Positions 54,333-64,000 of a DNA stretch of 64,000 nt are shown here, one piece after another. The notes under the pieces are model-generated. The model did no database searches and was not told where the DNA came from. It worked only from the letters and a program-made list of their open reading frames with translations. The DNA lies in contig JAQUPQ010000016.1 of NCBI GenBank assembly GCA_028716525.1, forward strand, positions 1-64,000. The letters are read 5' to 3'. The DNA is from Terriglobia bacterium (lineage in GTDB: Bacteria; Acidobacteriota; Terriglobia; JAIQFV01). The position numbers were made by a program, and so were the translations under genes. Every line of letters starts with the position of its first letter. Position 1 is the first letter of the stretch.

Positions 54333-55292
54333 TTGAATATGCAGCCGGGATTTTCACTTTCGCCAGAGCAAGCGTCGACCATAGCGCCCCATGTCGACCA
54401 TTTGTTCTATTTCCTCACCGGGGTGACGGGCTTTTTTGCCATCCTCGTTTTTATGCTGATTTTTGTGTTTGCAATCAAGTACCGCCGCCGCTCCGAGGAT
54501 GAAATACCTGTGAAGGTGCACGAACCGATGGCTTTGGAGACAGCGTGGATTGGCATCCCGTTCGGATTGATGCTGATTATGTTCGGGTGGGGAGCATGGA
54601 TCTACTATCAAGATTACAATCCGCCGGCGGGAGCCTTTGAGGTGTTTGTGGTGGGGAAGCAGTGGATGTGGAAGCTGCAACATCCCGAGGGAAAGCGCGA
54701 AATCAATGAGCTTCATGTGCCCATAGGCGTGCCCATCAAACTGGTCATGACTTCGCAGGATGTGATCCACGATTTCTTCATCCCGGCTTTTCGGGTAAAA
54801 CAGGACGTGTTGCCTGGGCGATATACGGAATTATGGTTCAAAGCCACGAAGCCCGGACGATATCACCTCTTCTGTGCTCAATATTGCGGAACGGATCATG
54901 CTCACATGGGCGGCTGGATTGTGGTTATGGAGCCCCGCGAGTATCAGCGATGGTTGAGCGGGGGAGAAGCAGGAGAAACGATGGAACAGGCCGGTCGGCG
55001 ATTGTTTCAGCAATACGCCTGCACCTCGTGCCACTTTGAAGACAACACCGGACGCTGCCCCTCCTTGCGAGGACTTTATCACAGCCAGGTGAAGCTGGTG
55101 GGCGGGCAAACCGTAACAGCCGACGAAAATTACATTCGGGAATCGATTCTTGATCCTAATGCCAAAATCGTGGCGGGATACTCGCCGGTCATGCCCACCT
55201 TCAAAGGACAGATCAGTGAAGAGGGAATCCTCCAAATTATTGCCTACATCAAATCGTTGAAATCTCCGGAAAGGATGAGTGCCGGGAAATGA
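54333..55292 (+). CDS. coxB: Cytochrome c oxidase subunit II with fused cytochrome c (caa3 type)
   Basis: 319 residues. Two N-terminal helices ([40 protein letters not shown]), then the cupredoxin domain with [20 protein letters not shown] and the CuA loop [15 protein letters not shown] fused cytochrome c domain has haem site CTSCH and a distal Met in PVMPTFKG. This fusion defines caa3 oxidases, which take electrons directly from complex III without a soluble cytochrome. The start is a TTG at 54333 or the ATG two codons later. Confidence 0.95.
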   Translation: MNMQPGFSLSPEQASTIAPHVDHLFYFLTGVTGFFAILVFMLIFVFAIKYRRRSEDEIPVKVHEPMALETAWIGIPFGLMLIMFGWGAWIYYQDYNPPAGAFEVFVVGKQWMWKLQHPEGKREINELHVPIGVPIKLVMTSQDVIHDFFIPAFRVKQDVLPGRYTELWFKATKPGRYHLFCAQYCGTDHAHMGGWIVVMEPREYQRWLSGGEAGETMEQAGRRLFQQYACTSCHFEDNTGRCPSLRGLYHSQVKLVGGQTVTADENYIRESILDPNAKIVAGYSPVMPTFKGQISEEGILQIIAYIKSLKSPERMSAGK

Positions 55293-56923
55293 GCAGCTTA
55301 ACTGTCGATGAGGCGCCTCAAGCCGCATCACACGTGCATTATCTCAATGTGAAATTCGGTGTGAAATCGTGGCTGTTCACCACCGATCACAAACGCATTG
55401 CCTTGCTGTATCTGGCTTCCATCACGTTTTTCTTTTTTGTGGGCGGCGCCGCTGCGGTGCTGATGCGATTGCATCTGCTGACGCCCGGAGGTTTGTTGGT
55501 GGAGCCCGCCACCTACAACAAGCTTTTCACGGTGCACGGCATCTTGATGGTGTTTTTCTTTCTGATTCCGGCCATTCCCGCCGTCCTGGGAAATTTCCTG
55601 GTTCCTATGATGATTGGAGCCCGCGATCTGGCCTTTCCGAAGCTGAATCTCTTGAGTTGGTACGTGTACATCTTGGGCGGATTATTCACGCTGTATGCGG
55701 TCGTGGCGGGGGGGGTGGACACCGGTTGGACCTTCTATACGCCTTACAGCAGCACCTATTCGAATAGCCATGTGATTGCGGCAGCGCTGGGAATTTTCAT
55801 CACGGGATTTTCATCGATTCTCACGGGTTTGAATTTCATCGTTACCATTCACAAGATGCGCGCTCCGGGTTTGACCTGGTTTCGCCTGCCGCTTTTCATC
55901 TGGGCGATTTATGCCACCAGCATCATCTTCATTTTGGGAACACCGGTCCTGGCCATCACGATTGTGTTGGTGGCGCTGGAGCGGTTGTTTCATATCGGGG
56001 TTTTCGATCCCGCTTTGGGCGGTGATCCCATTTTGTTCCAACACATGTTCTGGTTTTATTCCCATCCGGCGGTCTACATCATGATTCTTCCGGGGATGGG
56101 TGTCGAAAGCGAGCTGATCACCTGTTTTTCGCGCAAGAAAATCTTCGGCTATAAATTCGTGGCCATGTCGAGCTTGGGCATCGCGCTGCTGGGGTTTCTC
56201 GTGTGGGGCCATCACATGTTCGTGTCGGGACAATCGATGTACGCCGGAATGGTGTTTTCCATTTTGAGTTACCTGGTGGCTGTTCCTTCGGCGGTCAAGG
56301 TGTTCAACTGGACGGCCACGCTGTACAAAGGTTCGATTTCCTATGATGCCCCGATGCTCTACGCCTTGGGATTCATTGGACTCTTTACGATGGGCGGCGT
56401 GACCGGCATGTTTCTGGCGTCGCTGGGCGTCAACGTGCATGTCCATGACACGTATTTTGTCATCGCGCATTTCCACTACATCATGGTGGGCGGCATGGTG
56501 ATGGCGTATTTGGGAGGAATCCATTTCTGGTGGCCAAAAATCAGCGGCCGGATGTATCCGCAAGGTTGGGCGCGTTTTGCCGCCCTGGTCATTTTTGTGG
56601 GATTCAATCTGACCTTCTTTCCGCAATACATCCTCGGATTTTTGGGAATGCCGCGGCGCTACGCCGTCTACCCGGCTGAGTTTCAGGTCTTGAACGTCAT
56701 GTCCAGCGCCGGCGCATCCATTTTGGGTGTAGGGTATCTGATTCCCTTGATTTATTTCATCTGGTCGATGCGTTATGGGCCGGTGGCCAGCGCCAATCCT
56801 TGGAACGCCAAAGGACTGGAATGGCAAACGCCCTCTCCGCCGCCGACTGAAAATTTTGAAGAGATTCCGGTGGTGACTGAGGAAGCCTACGACTATCCCG
56901 TGCGGGAGGCCCAGGTTGCCTGA
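55289..56923 (+). CDS. coxA: Cytochrome c oxidase subunit I, A2-type haem-copper oxidase
   Basis: 544 residues, twelve helices. Haem a ligand H83 ([11 protein letters not shown]) pairs with H396. CuB ligands are H259 plus H308 and H309 (WGHHMF), haem a3 ligand is H394 (VIAHFHYIM), and Y263 is the crosslink Tyr in HPAVY. The D-channel Glu of the usual GHPEVY motif is missing; the motif is YSHPAVY, the Tyr-Ser arrangement of A2-type oxidases such as that of Rhodothermus marinus. The start overlaps coxB (ATGA) and the stop overlaps coxC. Confidence 0.96.
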   Translation: MSSLTVDEAPQAASHVHYLNVKFGVKSWLFTTDHKRIALLYLASITFFFFVGGAAAVLMRLHLLTPGGLLVEPATYNKLFTVHGILMVFFFLIPAIPAVLGNFLVPMMIGARDLAFPKLNLLSWYVYILGGLFTLYAVVAGGVDTGWTFYTPYSSTYSNSHVIAAALGIFITGFSSILTGLNFIVTIHKMRAPGLTWFRLPLFIWAIYATSIIFILGTPVLAITIVLVALERLFHIGVFDPALGGDPILFQHMFWFYSHPAVYIMILPGMGVESELITCFSRKKIFGYKFVAMSSLGIALLGFLVWGHHMFVSGQSMYAGMVFSILSYLVAVPSAVKVFNWTATLYKGSISYDAPMLYALGFIGLFTMGGVTGMFLASLGVNVHVHDTYFVIAHFHYIMVGGMVMAYLGGIHFWWPKISGRMYPQGWARFAALVIFVGFNLTFFPQYILGFLGMPRRYAVYPAEFQVLNVMSSAGASILGVGYLIPLIYFIWSMRYGPVASANPWNAKGLEWQTPSPPPTENFEEIPVVTEEAYDYPVREAQVA

Positions 56924-57560
56924 AGAACTTGCAGCAACGGCTCATCAATTTGAAGATCTCGCGCAGCAGCACGAGGCCGACGAACTGGGAATGTGGGTGT
57001 TTCTGGGCACCGAAGTCATGTTTTTCGGCGGCCTGTTTTTGGGTTACACCGTGTACCGGCATGTGTACTTCGGGGCCTTTGAAGCCGGAAGCCATCTGCT
57101 GGACCTGCTTCTGGGGGCTGTGAATACCTCCGTCTTGATTGCCAGCAGCTTCACCATGGCGTTGAGCGTTTACGCGGCCCAGAAAGGGCGGAAGAAGACC
57201 CTCATCACTTGCCTGATTCTGACGATGATTTTGGGGTCCGTATTTCTGGGCATCAAGGGGGTGGAGTACGGGCAGAAGTTTCATCACCACCTCGTTCCGG
57301 GTTATGACTTTAATCCTGAGGGGAATTTTCCGGCTCACATGAGCCTCTATTTTTCATTTTATTTCATCATGACCGGAATGCATGCGTTGCACATGATCGT
57401 TGGTGAAGGATTGTTGCTGGTGGTGCTGATCCTGGCGGCAAAAAATCGATTCACGGCGGCGCATCATGCTACGGTTGAGGTTGTGGGAATTTACTGGCAT
57501 TTCGTCGACATCATCTGGATATTCCTGTTTCCGCTGTTGTATCTGATTGGGGGCCGCTAA
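56916..57560 (+). CDS. coxC: Cytochrome c oxidase subunit III
   Basis: 214 residues with five predicted helices. Family blocks are [60 protein letters not shown], and [20 protein letters not shown], which is the classic subunit III ending. The start is a TTG inside the last codons of coxA, and the stop touches coxD. It stabilises the oxidase and the proton uptake path. Confidence 0.93.
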   Translation: MPEELAATAHQFEDLAQQHEADELGMWVFLGTEVMFFGGLFLGYTVYRHVYFGAFEAGSHLLDLLLGAVNTSVLIASSFTMALSVYAAQKGRKKTLITCLILTMILGSVFLGIKGVEYGQKFHHHLVPGYDFNPEGNFPAHMSLYFSFYFIMTGMHALHMIVGEGLLLVVLILAAKNRFTAAHHATVEVVGIYWHFVDIIWIFLFPLLYLIGGR

Positions 57561-57889
57561 TGGCCGGTCACATCGTCAGTATCAAACTGTACGCCTTGAT
57601 CTTTATCACGCTCCTGGTGATGACCGGCGTCACGACGGCGGTCGGATATGTCGATTTGGGGCGGTGGAACATCATCATTGCGCTGGCCATCGCCATCTTC
57701 AAGGCCTCTCTTGTTATCCTCTTTTTCATGCACATGAAATACGCGGGCAAGCTTCCTCGTCTTGTGTTCGCGTCCACGCTCCTGTGGCTGGCTATCTTGA
57801 TTACTCTGACGATGAGCGATGTTCTGACCCGATCTTGGGATCATCCTCCCCAGGGTTGGCAATCGCTCAGTACCAGCGGGCAGCGGTAA
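57560..57889 (+). CDS. coxD: Cytochrome c oxidase subunit IV
   Basis: A 109-residue three-helix protein of the prokaryotic oxidase subunit IV group: IKLYALIFITLLVMTGVTTA, IIIALAIAIFKASLVILFFM followed by HMKYAGKLPRL, and a third helix LLWLAILITLTMSDVL. The FKASLVILFFMHMKY segment is diagnostic. It is the last gene of the run and overlaps coxC by one base. Confidence 0.9.
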   Translation: MAGHIVSIKLYALIFITLLVMTGVTTAVGYVDLGRWNIIIALAIAIFKASLVILFFMHMKYAGKLPRLVFASTLLWLAILITLTMSDVLTRSWDHPPQGWQSLSTSGQR

Positions 57890-57928
57890 TCTTTTTGGTT
57901 TGACTTGTCTTAAAGAAAGAAGGAAATC

Positions 57929-58438
57929 ATGAAACAAAGACTGGATTATGGATCCGTGTCCCCGGAAGCGCGGGATGCGATATACGGTATCGAAAAATAT
58001 GTCCGGCACTGCGGCTTGGAAACCTCGCTTCTGGAGTTGATCAGGCTTCGGGCATCACAAATCAACGGCTGTGCTTATTGTGTGGACATGCACAGCAAAG
58101 ATGCTCGGGCCGAAGGCGAAACCGAGCAGAGGCTTTATGCCGTCTCCGTCTGGCGCGAGGCTCCTTTTTTCACAGAACGGGAGCGGGCGGCTTTGGCTTG
58201 GACGGAGGCCGTGACCTTGGTGAGCCAGGACCAGGTGCCGGACGGCGTCTTTGAAGCGGCCCGAAAACAATTTTCGGAGAAAGAGCTCGTAGACCTGACC
58301 ATGGCGATCATTGCCATCAATAGCTGGAATCGCATGGCCATTAGCTTTCGCACGTTGGCAGGAACCTATCAGCCCGCCCCGCGCAAGAAATCAGAGCCAT
58401 CACCTTCGGGCAAGGCCAGCGTCCATGGCGCATCTTAG
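57929..58438 (+). CDS. Carboxymuconolactone decarboxylase/AhpD-family protein
   Basis: 169 residues. The AhpD-like core has LIRLRASQINGCAYCVDMHS with a CxxC (CAYC) redox or catalytic pair and His downstream, then ERERAALAWTEAVTLVS and VDLTMAIIAINSWNRMAISF. Such proteins are often alkylhydroperoxidases, and this one may protect against peroxide next to the respiratory genes. AAGGAA precedes the ATG. It lies 40 bases after coxD, so it may be cotranscribed. Confidence 0.88.
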   Translation: MKQRLDYGSVSPEARDAIYGIEKYVRHCGLETSLLELIRLRASQINGCAYCVDMHSKDARAEGETEQRLYAVSVWREAPFFTERERAALAWTEAVTLVSQDQVPDGVFEAARKQFSEKELVDLTMAIIAINSWNRMAISFRTLAGTYQPAPRKKSEPSPSGKASVHGAS

Positions 58439-58570
58439 GGAGGAAATGTGAGAAGACCCGCCTCGGAAACATGGGGGTCGACTACCGTTGAGAAGAGTTG
58501 GGAAATAGGAGCCGGCAGGTGAGTTACATGATGCGCAGCTTCAACCTCTGAAAACGGGCGCGCCGGGTTG

Positions 58571-59322
58571 TCAGGTCTTGGCGTGTTTCAAGCTCGCTCT
58601 TAAGAACTCCCGGTTCATACGCGCAATAAAATTCGTGCTGATTTGTTTCGGACACACCGCCTCGCACTCCCGATGCATGGTGCAGTTGCCGAATCCCTCC
58701 TCATCCATGGCTTCCACCATTCGCAGCACTCGAATCTCGCGTTCCGGTCCCCCTTGAGGCAACAATCCCAGGTGAGAGATTTTAGCGGACGTGAATAAGG
58801 CCGCCGAACCGTTGGGACAGGCCGCAACACATGCACCGCATCCGATGCAAGCGGCGGCATCCATGGCCAATTCGGAATCGACTTTCGGCACGGGAATGGC
58901 ATTGGCATCCGGGGCGTTGCCGGTGTTGACCGATACGTAACCGCCGGCTTGAATAATCCGGTCGAAGGAGCCGCGATCCACCACCAGGTCCTTAATGACC
59001 GGGAAAGCCTTGGAGCGCCACGGTTCGATGTGAAGGGTATCTCCGTCCTTGAAATGACGCATATGCAGCTGGCAGGTGGCTGTCGCCGGCCGGGGACCGT
59101 GGGCCACGCCGTTAATCATCATGCTGCAGGAGCCGCAAATGCCTTCGCGACAATCATGTTCAAACGCAATGGGGGCGCGGCCCTGTGCGATCAGGCCGAG
59201 ATTCACGACGTCCAGCATTTCCAGGAACGACATATCGGGAGTGATGGCCTGGGCTTCGTATTTTTCCATGCGGCCTTGAGCGTTCGCGTCTTCCTGCCGC
59301 CAAACAAAGAGAGTCAGATTCA

Positions 59323-59323
<1 letters not shown>
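58571..59323 (-). CDS. sdhB: Succinate dehydrogenase iron-sulfur subunit
   Basis: 250 residues. [2Fe-2S] ligands C58, C63, C66 and C84 (CREGICGSC); [4Fe-4S] set C159, C162, C165 (CIGCGAC); and further ligands C169, C214, C220, C224 for the [4Fe-4S]/[3Fe-4S] pair ([11 protein letters not shown]). The sequence and the 250-residue length match the iron-sulfur subunit that partners single-subunit cytochrome b558 anchors. Its ATG overlaps the sdhA stop by one base. Confidence 0.95.
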
Positions 59324-61236
<1,913 letters not shown>

Positions 61237-61245
61237 AATGAGACC

Positions 61246-61908
61246 TTATGAAATAAGACGCAACAAAACCGCCACCGGGATGGATATGAATCCCACCACC
61301 ACCACGATGGTGACGACGGTCGCCGCATGCCGAATGAATCCGTTGTATCGGGGATGATTCAATCCCACGGACTGGAACATGCTCCACACACCGTGATACA
61401 TGTGGAGCGAGAGAGCCAGCATGGCGGCAATGTAGGCCACCGAAACCCACCACACACGAAATCCGGTGACCACGTTGTGATAGACATCATGTTCGCTGAA
61501 TGCGCCGCCGGGATGGATTTGCCCTCCCGTCAGGTGAAACAAGTGAAAAGCGATGAAAATCAAAAGCAGGGGACCTGTCCAACGCATGGTGCGGGATGCC
61601 CAGGTGGAGTTGACGGGCGACCAGCGGACATATTCCGTGGGCCGGCTCTCGGCGCTAGTCCGCCACAGTTGGTAAGCGGCCACCACGTGGAGTACCACAG
61701 CGGCGATTAAAACCGATCGAGCCCCCCACAGAAACGCCTTGCTGACCTTGAGCAGATGCGCGTAATTGTTCAGGGGGCCGGGGCCGGCAAAGACCAACAG
61801 GTTCCCACAAACGTGCCCCATCACATAGCCGACTCCAATGAATCCCGTGACGGCCATGACAATCTTCTTGCCCACCGTGGATTTATAAAATGAAAATGGC
61901 GAGGACAA
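61246..61908 (-). CDS. sdhC: Succinate dehydrogenase cytochrome b558 subunit
   Basis: 220 residues, five helices, a single membrane anchor carrying two haems b in this enzyme class. Candidate haem His lie in YVMGHVCGN, LHVVAAYQLW, FHLFHLTGG and SLHMYHGVWSMFQ. The last block is a family signature. The start is TTG at 61908, with GGAG about eight bases upstream on the minus strand. First gene of sdhCAB. Confidence 0.92.
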   Translation of the reverse strand: MSSPFSFYKSTVGKKIVMAVTGFIGVGYVMGHVCGNLLVFAGPGPLNNYAHLLKVSKAFLWGARSVLIAAVVLHVVAAYQLWRTSAESRPTEYVRWSPVNSTWASRTMRWTGPLLLIFIAFHLFHLTGGQIHPGGAFSEHDVYHNVVTGFRVWWVSVAYIAAMLALSLHMYHGVWSMFQSVGLNHPRYNGFIRHAATVVTIVVVVGFISIPVAVLLRLIS

Positions 61909-62577
61909 TTAGAATTCTCCAGTTCATGGTAATCCCGAGGCGCGGTGCAAGGGACAGCTTCTTGTTGGCGTGAACAAGGAGAGCTTGGTTATCCCTGGAA
62001 TCCTTGCGGACAATCTTGACGTCGTGCCACAGAGGAATAACCGTCCCGCTCCTTCAACAGCCTGCGAACGGTCCAGCGGATAATAATTCCATCTCCCGCC
62101 GAAATTATAGCTCTTTTTTCTGGAAAATTGTGCGCCGACTCATGGTTCGGGCCCAATTTTATCGTTTGATCATGAGCGCTGTTCCTTCATGGCGTGAGAC
62201 TTCTTTCTTTCGACATGGGGATCTCCTTCGATGAAATAAAAAATGGAGCCACTACCTCCAATTCTGCCCTCTTGACTTTATTTCGCCGATAAATTATAAA
62301 GTCGATGTACCTACAATTTACGTCGAATCTTTCCTTGGGTGCGGGGAAGGGGTCGGCTTTTCCTTCAGAAATTTCGAACGAATCATGTCGTAAGGCAGCC
62401 TTCAGGCGGGGACCTTAGGATGTTCGTCCGGATACTCAACCAATCACACGAAATTTCCTTCATCCACTATTGTCGGGATTCTTTTTCCCATTTTGTTCGA
62501 GTTGTGGGAGTCCGGCCTGGTGATCCAGGTCTAAATCAAACTGCAGGGCTGTGAAAGCCAACGGTCAGGAGGGGACC
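61909..62577. other. Divergent regulatory region between sdhC and a receptor gene
   Basis: 669 bases, partly AT-rich (about 62090-62330). It holds the predicted promoter and inverted repeat at 62272-62303 and a ribosome site (AGGAGGGGACC) right before the receptor ATG. The sdh promoter must also lie here but I could not pick it with confidence. No gene is supported. Confidence 0.5.
62272..62303 (+). promoter_or_regulatory. Predicted promoter with flanking inverted repeat, upstream of receptor gene
   Basis: TTGACT (62272-62277), a 17-base spacer, then TATAAA (62295-62300). Arms GACTTTAT (62274-62281) and ATAAAGTC (62296-62303) form a perfect 8-bp inverted repeat that overlaps both promoter boxes. 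Leader length to the ATG is about 270 bases. Confidence 0.6.
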
Positions 62578-64000
62578 ATGCTCAAAAAGAGGTTTCGCTT
62601 AACGGTATGGGGTGTTGTTGAAGGAATGATGGCGTTGATGATCTTAATGGCGTGGATTTCGCTGTCGCCGGCGCAGTCCCAGATCACCACGGGTGTGGTG
62701 CAGGGGACGGTCATGGATCCTTCGGGAGCGGTGGTGCCCGGGACCAACGTGGAAGCCAAGAACCTTGATACAAACCTCACCAAAACGGTGACCACCGGAA
62801 ACGATGGCCGATTTGTCTTTCTGCTGCTGCCCTCCGGTCGGTACACAATAACGGCCACCAAGGCCGGGTTTGCAACGCTGATTCAAGAGAATGTGAATCT
62901 CACCGTCGGACAAACCATCACTCTGGATATGGCCATGAAGGTGTCGCAGCAGCAGGAGCGCGTCACGGTGACGGCCACTCCGACGATTGAAACCACGGAA
63001 ACCGTCTCGGCCACAACGTTGAATGAACTGTCGGTGGAGAAGACCCCGGTGCTGGGCAGAAAGTTTGAAGATCTTCTGACCTTGACGCCCGGAGTCAGCA
63101 TTGTGCAGGGCCCCGACGGAGATGAAATTAATTTCAACGGCCAGCGGGGAATTTTTAACAACATCAGCCTGGACGGCGGAGACTATAACAATGGATTCTT
63201 TGGTGAGCAGATGGGAGGACAGCGCGCCTCCATCGACATCACCCTGGATGCCGTCAAGGAGTTTCAGGTGGTGGCCGCCGGCGCGAATGCCGAATTTGGC
63301 CGCACGGCGGGGGGAGTAGTCAACGTCGTCACCAAGTCCGGCACGAACAATTTTCACGGAAGCTTGTTCCACTTCCAGCGCTTGGAAGCCTTGACGGCCG
63401 ACACCTCGGACGGCAAGGGATTAGATGGATTCAAGCGCGAGCAATTCGGCGGCACTGTGGGCGGCCCCATCATCAAGGACAAGATGTTTTTCTTCACGGC
63501 CTTCGAGCAGATTTTTGAAGACCTGAACCGGGCCAACTTGAGTCAGCAAATCGGCGCGACCCCCTGTGCGGTGGCCACCCCGCTGGTGGGAACCAACGAT
63601 GCCCAGATTAACGCCAACGCCGACTGCCAGCGCCTGGCGCTTGTCAATTTCTTCAAAACCAAATTCAATCAAATCGAAAATCTGCCCGTGGCTCACCCCA
63701 TCCGGAATTCTTCGTTGCTGGGCAGGTTCGATTACATCATCAATCCGGCCAATCAGTTGTCTGTCTCTTACAACTTCGACTATTCCAAGAACACGAACCA
63801 GACCTTTGACGTTCCCACCTACGGAAACTCGGCCAACGGCATTGAGGGACCGTCCAAGATTCAAACCATCAGCGGCAACTTGATCACCACGATTTCGCAG
63901 ACCATGTTGAACGAATTTCACGCCGGCTATTCGCGTGAAAATCGTCCGCGGGGCGCCGTCCTTCCCAATGGTGTTCCCGACACCGCCATGGGGTTTGCCA
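62578..64000 (+). CDS. TonB-dependent receptor with carboxypeptidase-regulatory-like domain (3' partial)
   Basis: 474 codons before the window ends. A signal peptide finishes near SLSPAQSQ. A carboxypeptidase-regulatory-like domain follows (VVQGTVMDPSGAVVPGTNVE through SGRYTITATKAGF). The plug then reads VEKTPVLGRKFEDLLTLTPG, NFNGQRGIFNNISLDGGDYN and RTAGGVVNVVTKSGTNNFHG, and the start of the barrel is visible. It has the same architecture as the receptor at 31308 but is clearly divergent, so the two are not recent duplicates. AGGAGGGG precedes the ATG. The substrate is unknown. Confidence 0.9.
   Translation, partial: MLKKRFRLTVWGVVEGMMALMILMAWISLSPAQSQITTGVVQGTVMDPSGAVVPGTNVEAKNLDTNLTKTVTTGNDGRFVFLLLPSGRYTITATKAGFATLIQENVNLTVGQTITLDMAMKVSQQQERVTVTATPTIETTETVSATTLNELSVEKTPVLGRKFEDLLTLTPGVSIVQGPDGDEINFNGQRGIFNNISLDGGDYNNGFFGEQMGGQRASIDITLDAVKEFQVVAAGANAEFGRTAGGVVNVVTKSGTNNFHGSLFHFQRLEALTADTSDGKGLDGFKREQFGGTVGGPIIKDKMFFFTAFEQIFEDLNRANLSQQIGATPCAVATPLVGTNDAQINANADCQRLALVNFFKTKFNQIENLPVAHPIRNSSLLGRFDYIINPANQLSVSYNFDYSKNTNQTFDVPTYGNSANGIEGPSKIQTISGNLITTISQTMLNEFHAGYSRENRPRGAVLPNGVPDTAMGFA

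Overview
The window is bacterial chromosome of moderately high GC, with short spacers and many ATGA/TGATG gene overlaps. It most likely comes from the Acidobacteriota. The evidence is two neighbouring secreted proteins of the 'VWFA-related Acidobacterial domain' type, two very large TonB-dependent receptors that begin with a carboxypeptidase-regulatory-like domain (Oar-like), and an alternative complex III plus caa3 oxidase operon. A complete Kdo (LPS inner core) gene set shows a diderm envelope. No rRNA, tRNA or CRISPR array was found. The assignment rests on family recognition by eye, not on a search.

Layout. 1-10766: surface polysaccharide locus (LegB-like sugar 4,6-dehydratase, sugar nucleotidyltransferase, GT2 glycosyltransferase, methyltransferase, three multi-pass GT-C-like membrane proteins, NodU/CmcH carbamoyltransferase). 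10976-13452 (minus): site-2-protease-like M50 peptidase, HU protein with a clear terminator, and a Tat-exported split-Soret-like dihaem cytochrome. 13887-17579: dcd, then gamma-carbonic anhydrase, hisS and trpD. 17943-20536 (minus): an ECF sigma/anti-sigma pair flanked by two Spy/CpxP/CnrX-like periplasmic proteins. 20758-26477: heterodimeric ABC exporter and OPT transporter. 26690-27623: Phd/PIN toxin-antitoxin module with a perfect palindromic operator, followed by a truncated integrase remnant. 27701-28477: pseudouridine synthase. 28478-37764: an accessory island with a second ECF sigma/anti-sigma pair, a TonB-dependent receptor and an Asp-box (sialidase-like) secreted protein. It is bracketed by near-identical 27-bp palindromic direct repeats and followed by about 1.2 kb of repeat-rich, gene-poor DNA.

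37765-39760 (minus): the two VWFA proteins. 39965-44972: kdsB-pyrG-kdsA-kdsD-kdsC, which supplies CTP, Kdo-8-P and CMP-Kdo. 45142-57889: a promoter with an inverted-repeat operator and a long leader, then actABCDEF, an uncharacterised membrane-anchored gene, SCO, and coxB-A-C-D. The terminal oxidase looks like an A2-type caa3 enzyme, so the operon encodes a quinol-to-oxygen branch. 57929-58438: AhpD-like protein. 58571-61908 (minus): sdhC-sdhA-sdhB, the succinate:quinone reductase that feeds the same quinone pool. 62578-64000: the start of a second TonB-dependent receptor, which runs off the window.

Points most worth a second look: the repeat-flanked sigma/receptor island, the Spy-flanked sigma/anti-sigma locus, heptanucleotide tandem-repeat elements immediately 3' of three unrelated genes, the operator over the complex III promoter, the unnamed gene conserved in position inside the respiratory operon, and an apparent one-base frameshift in the first gene.
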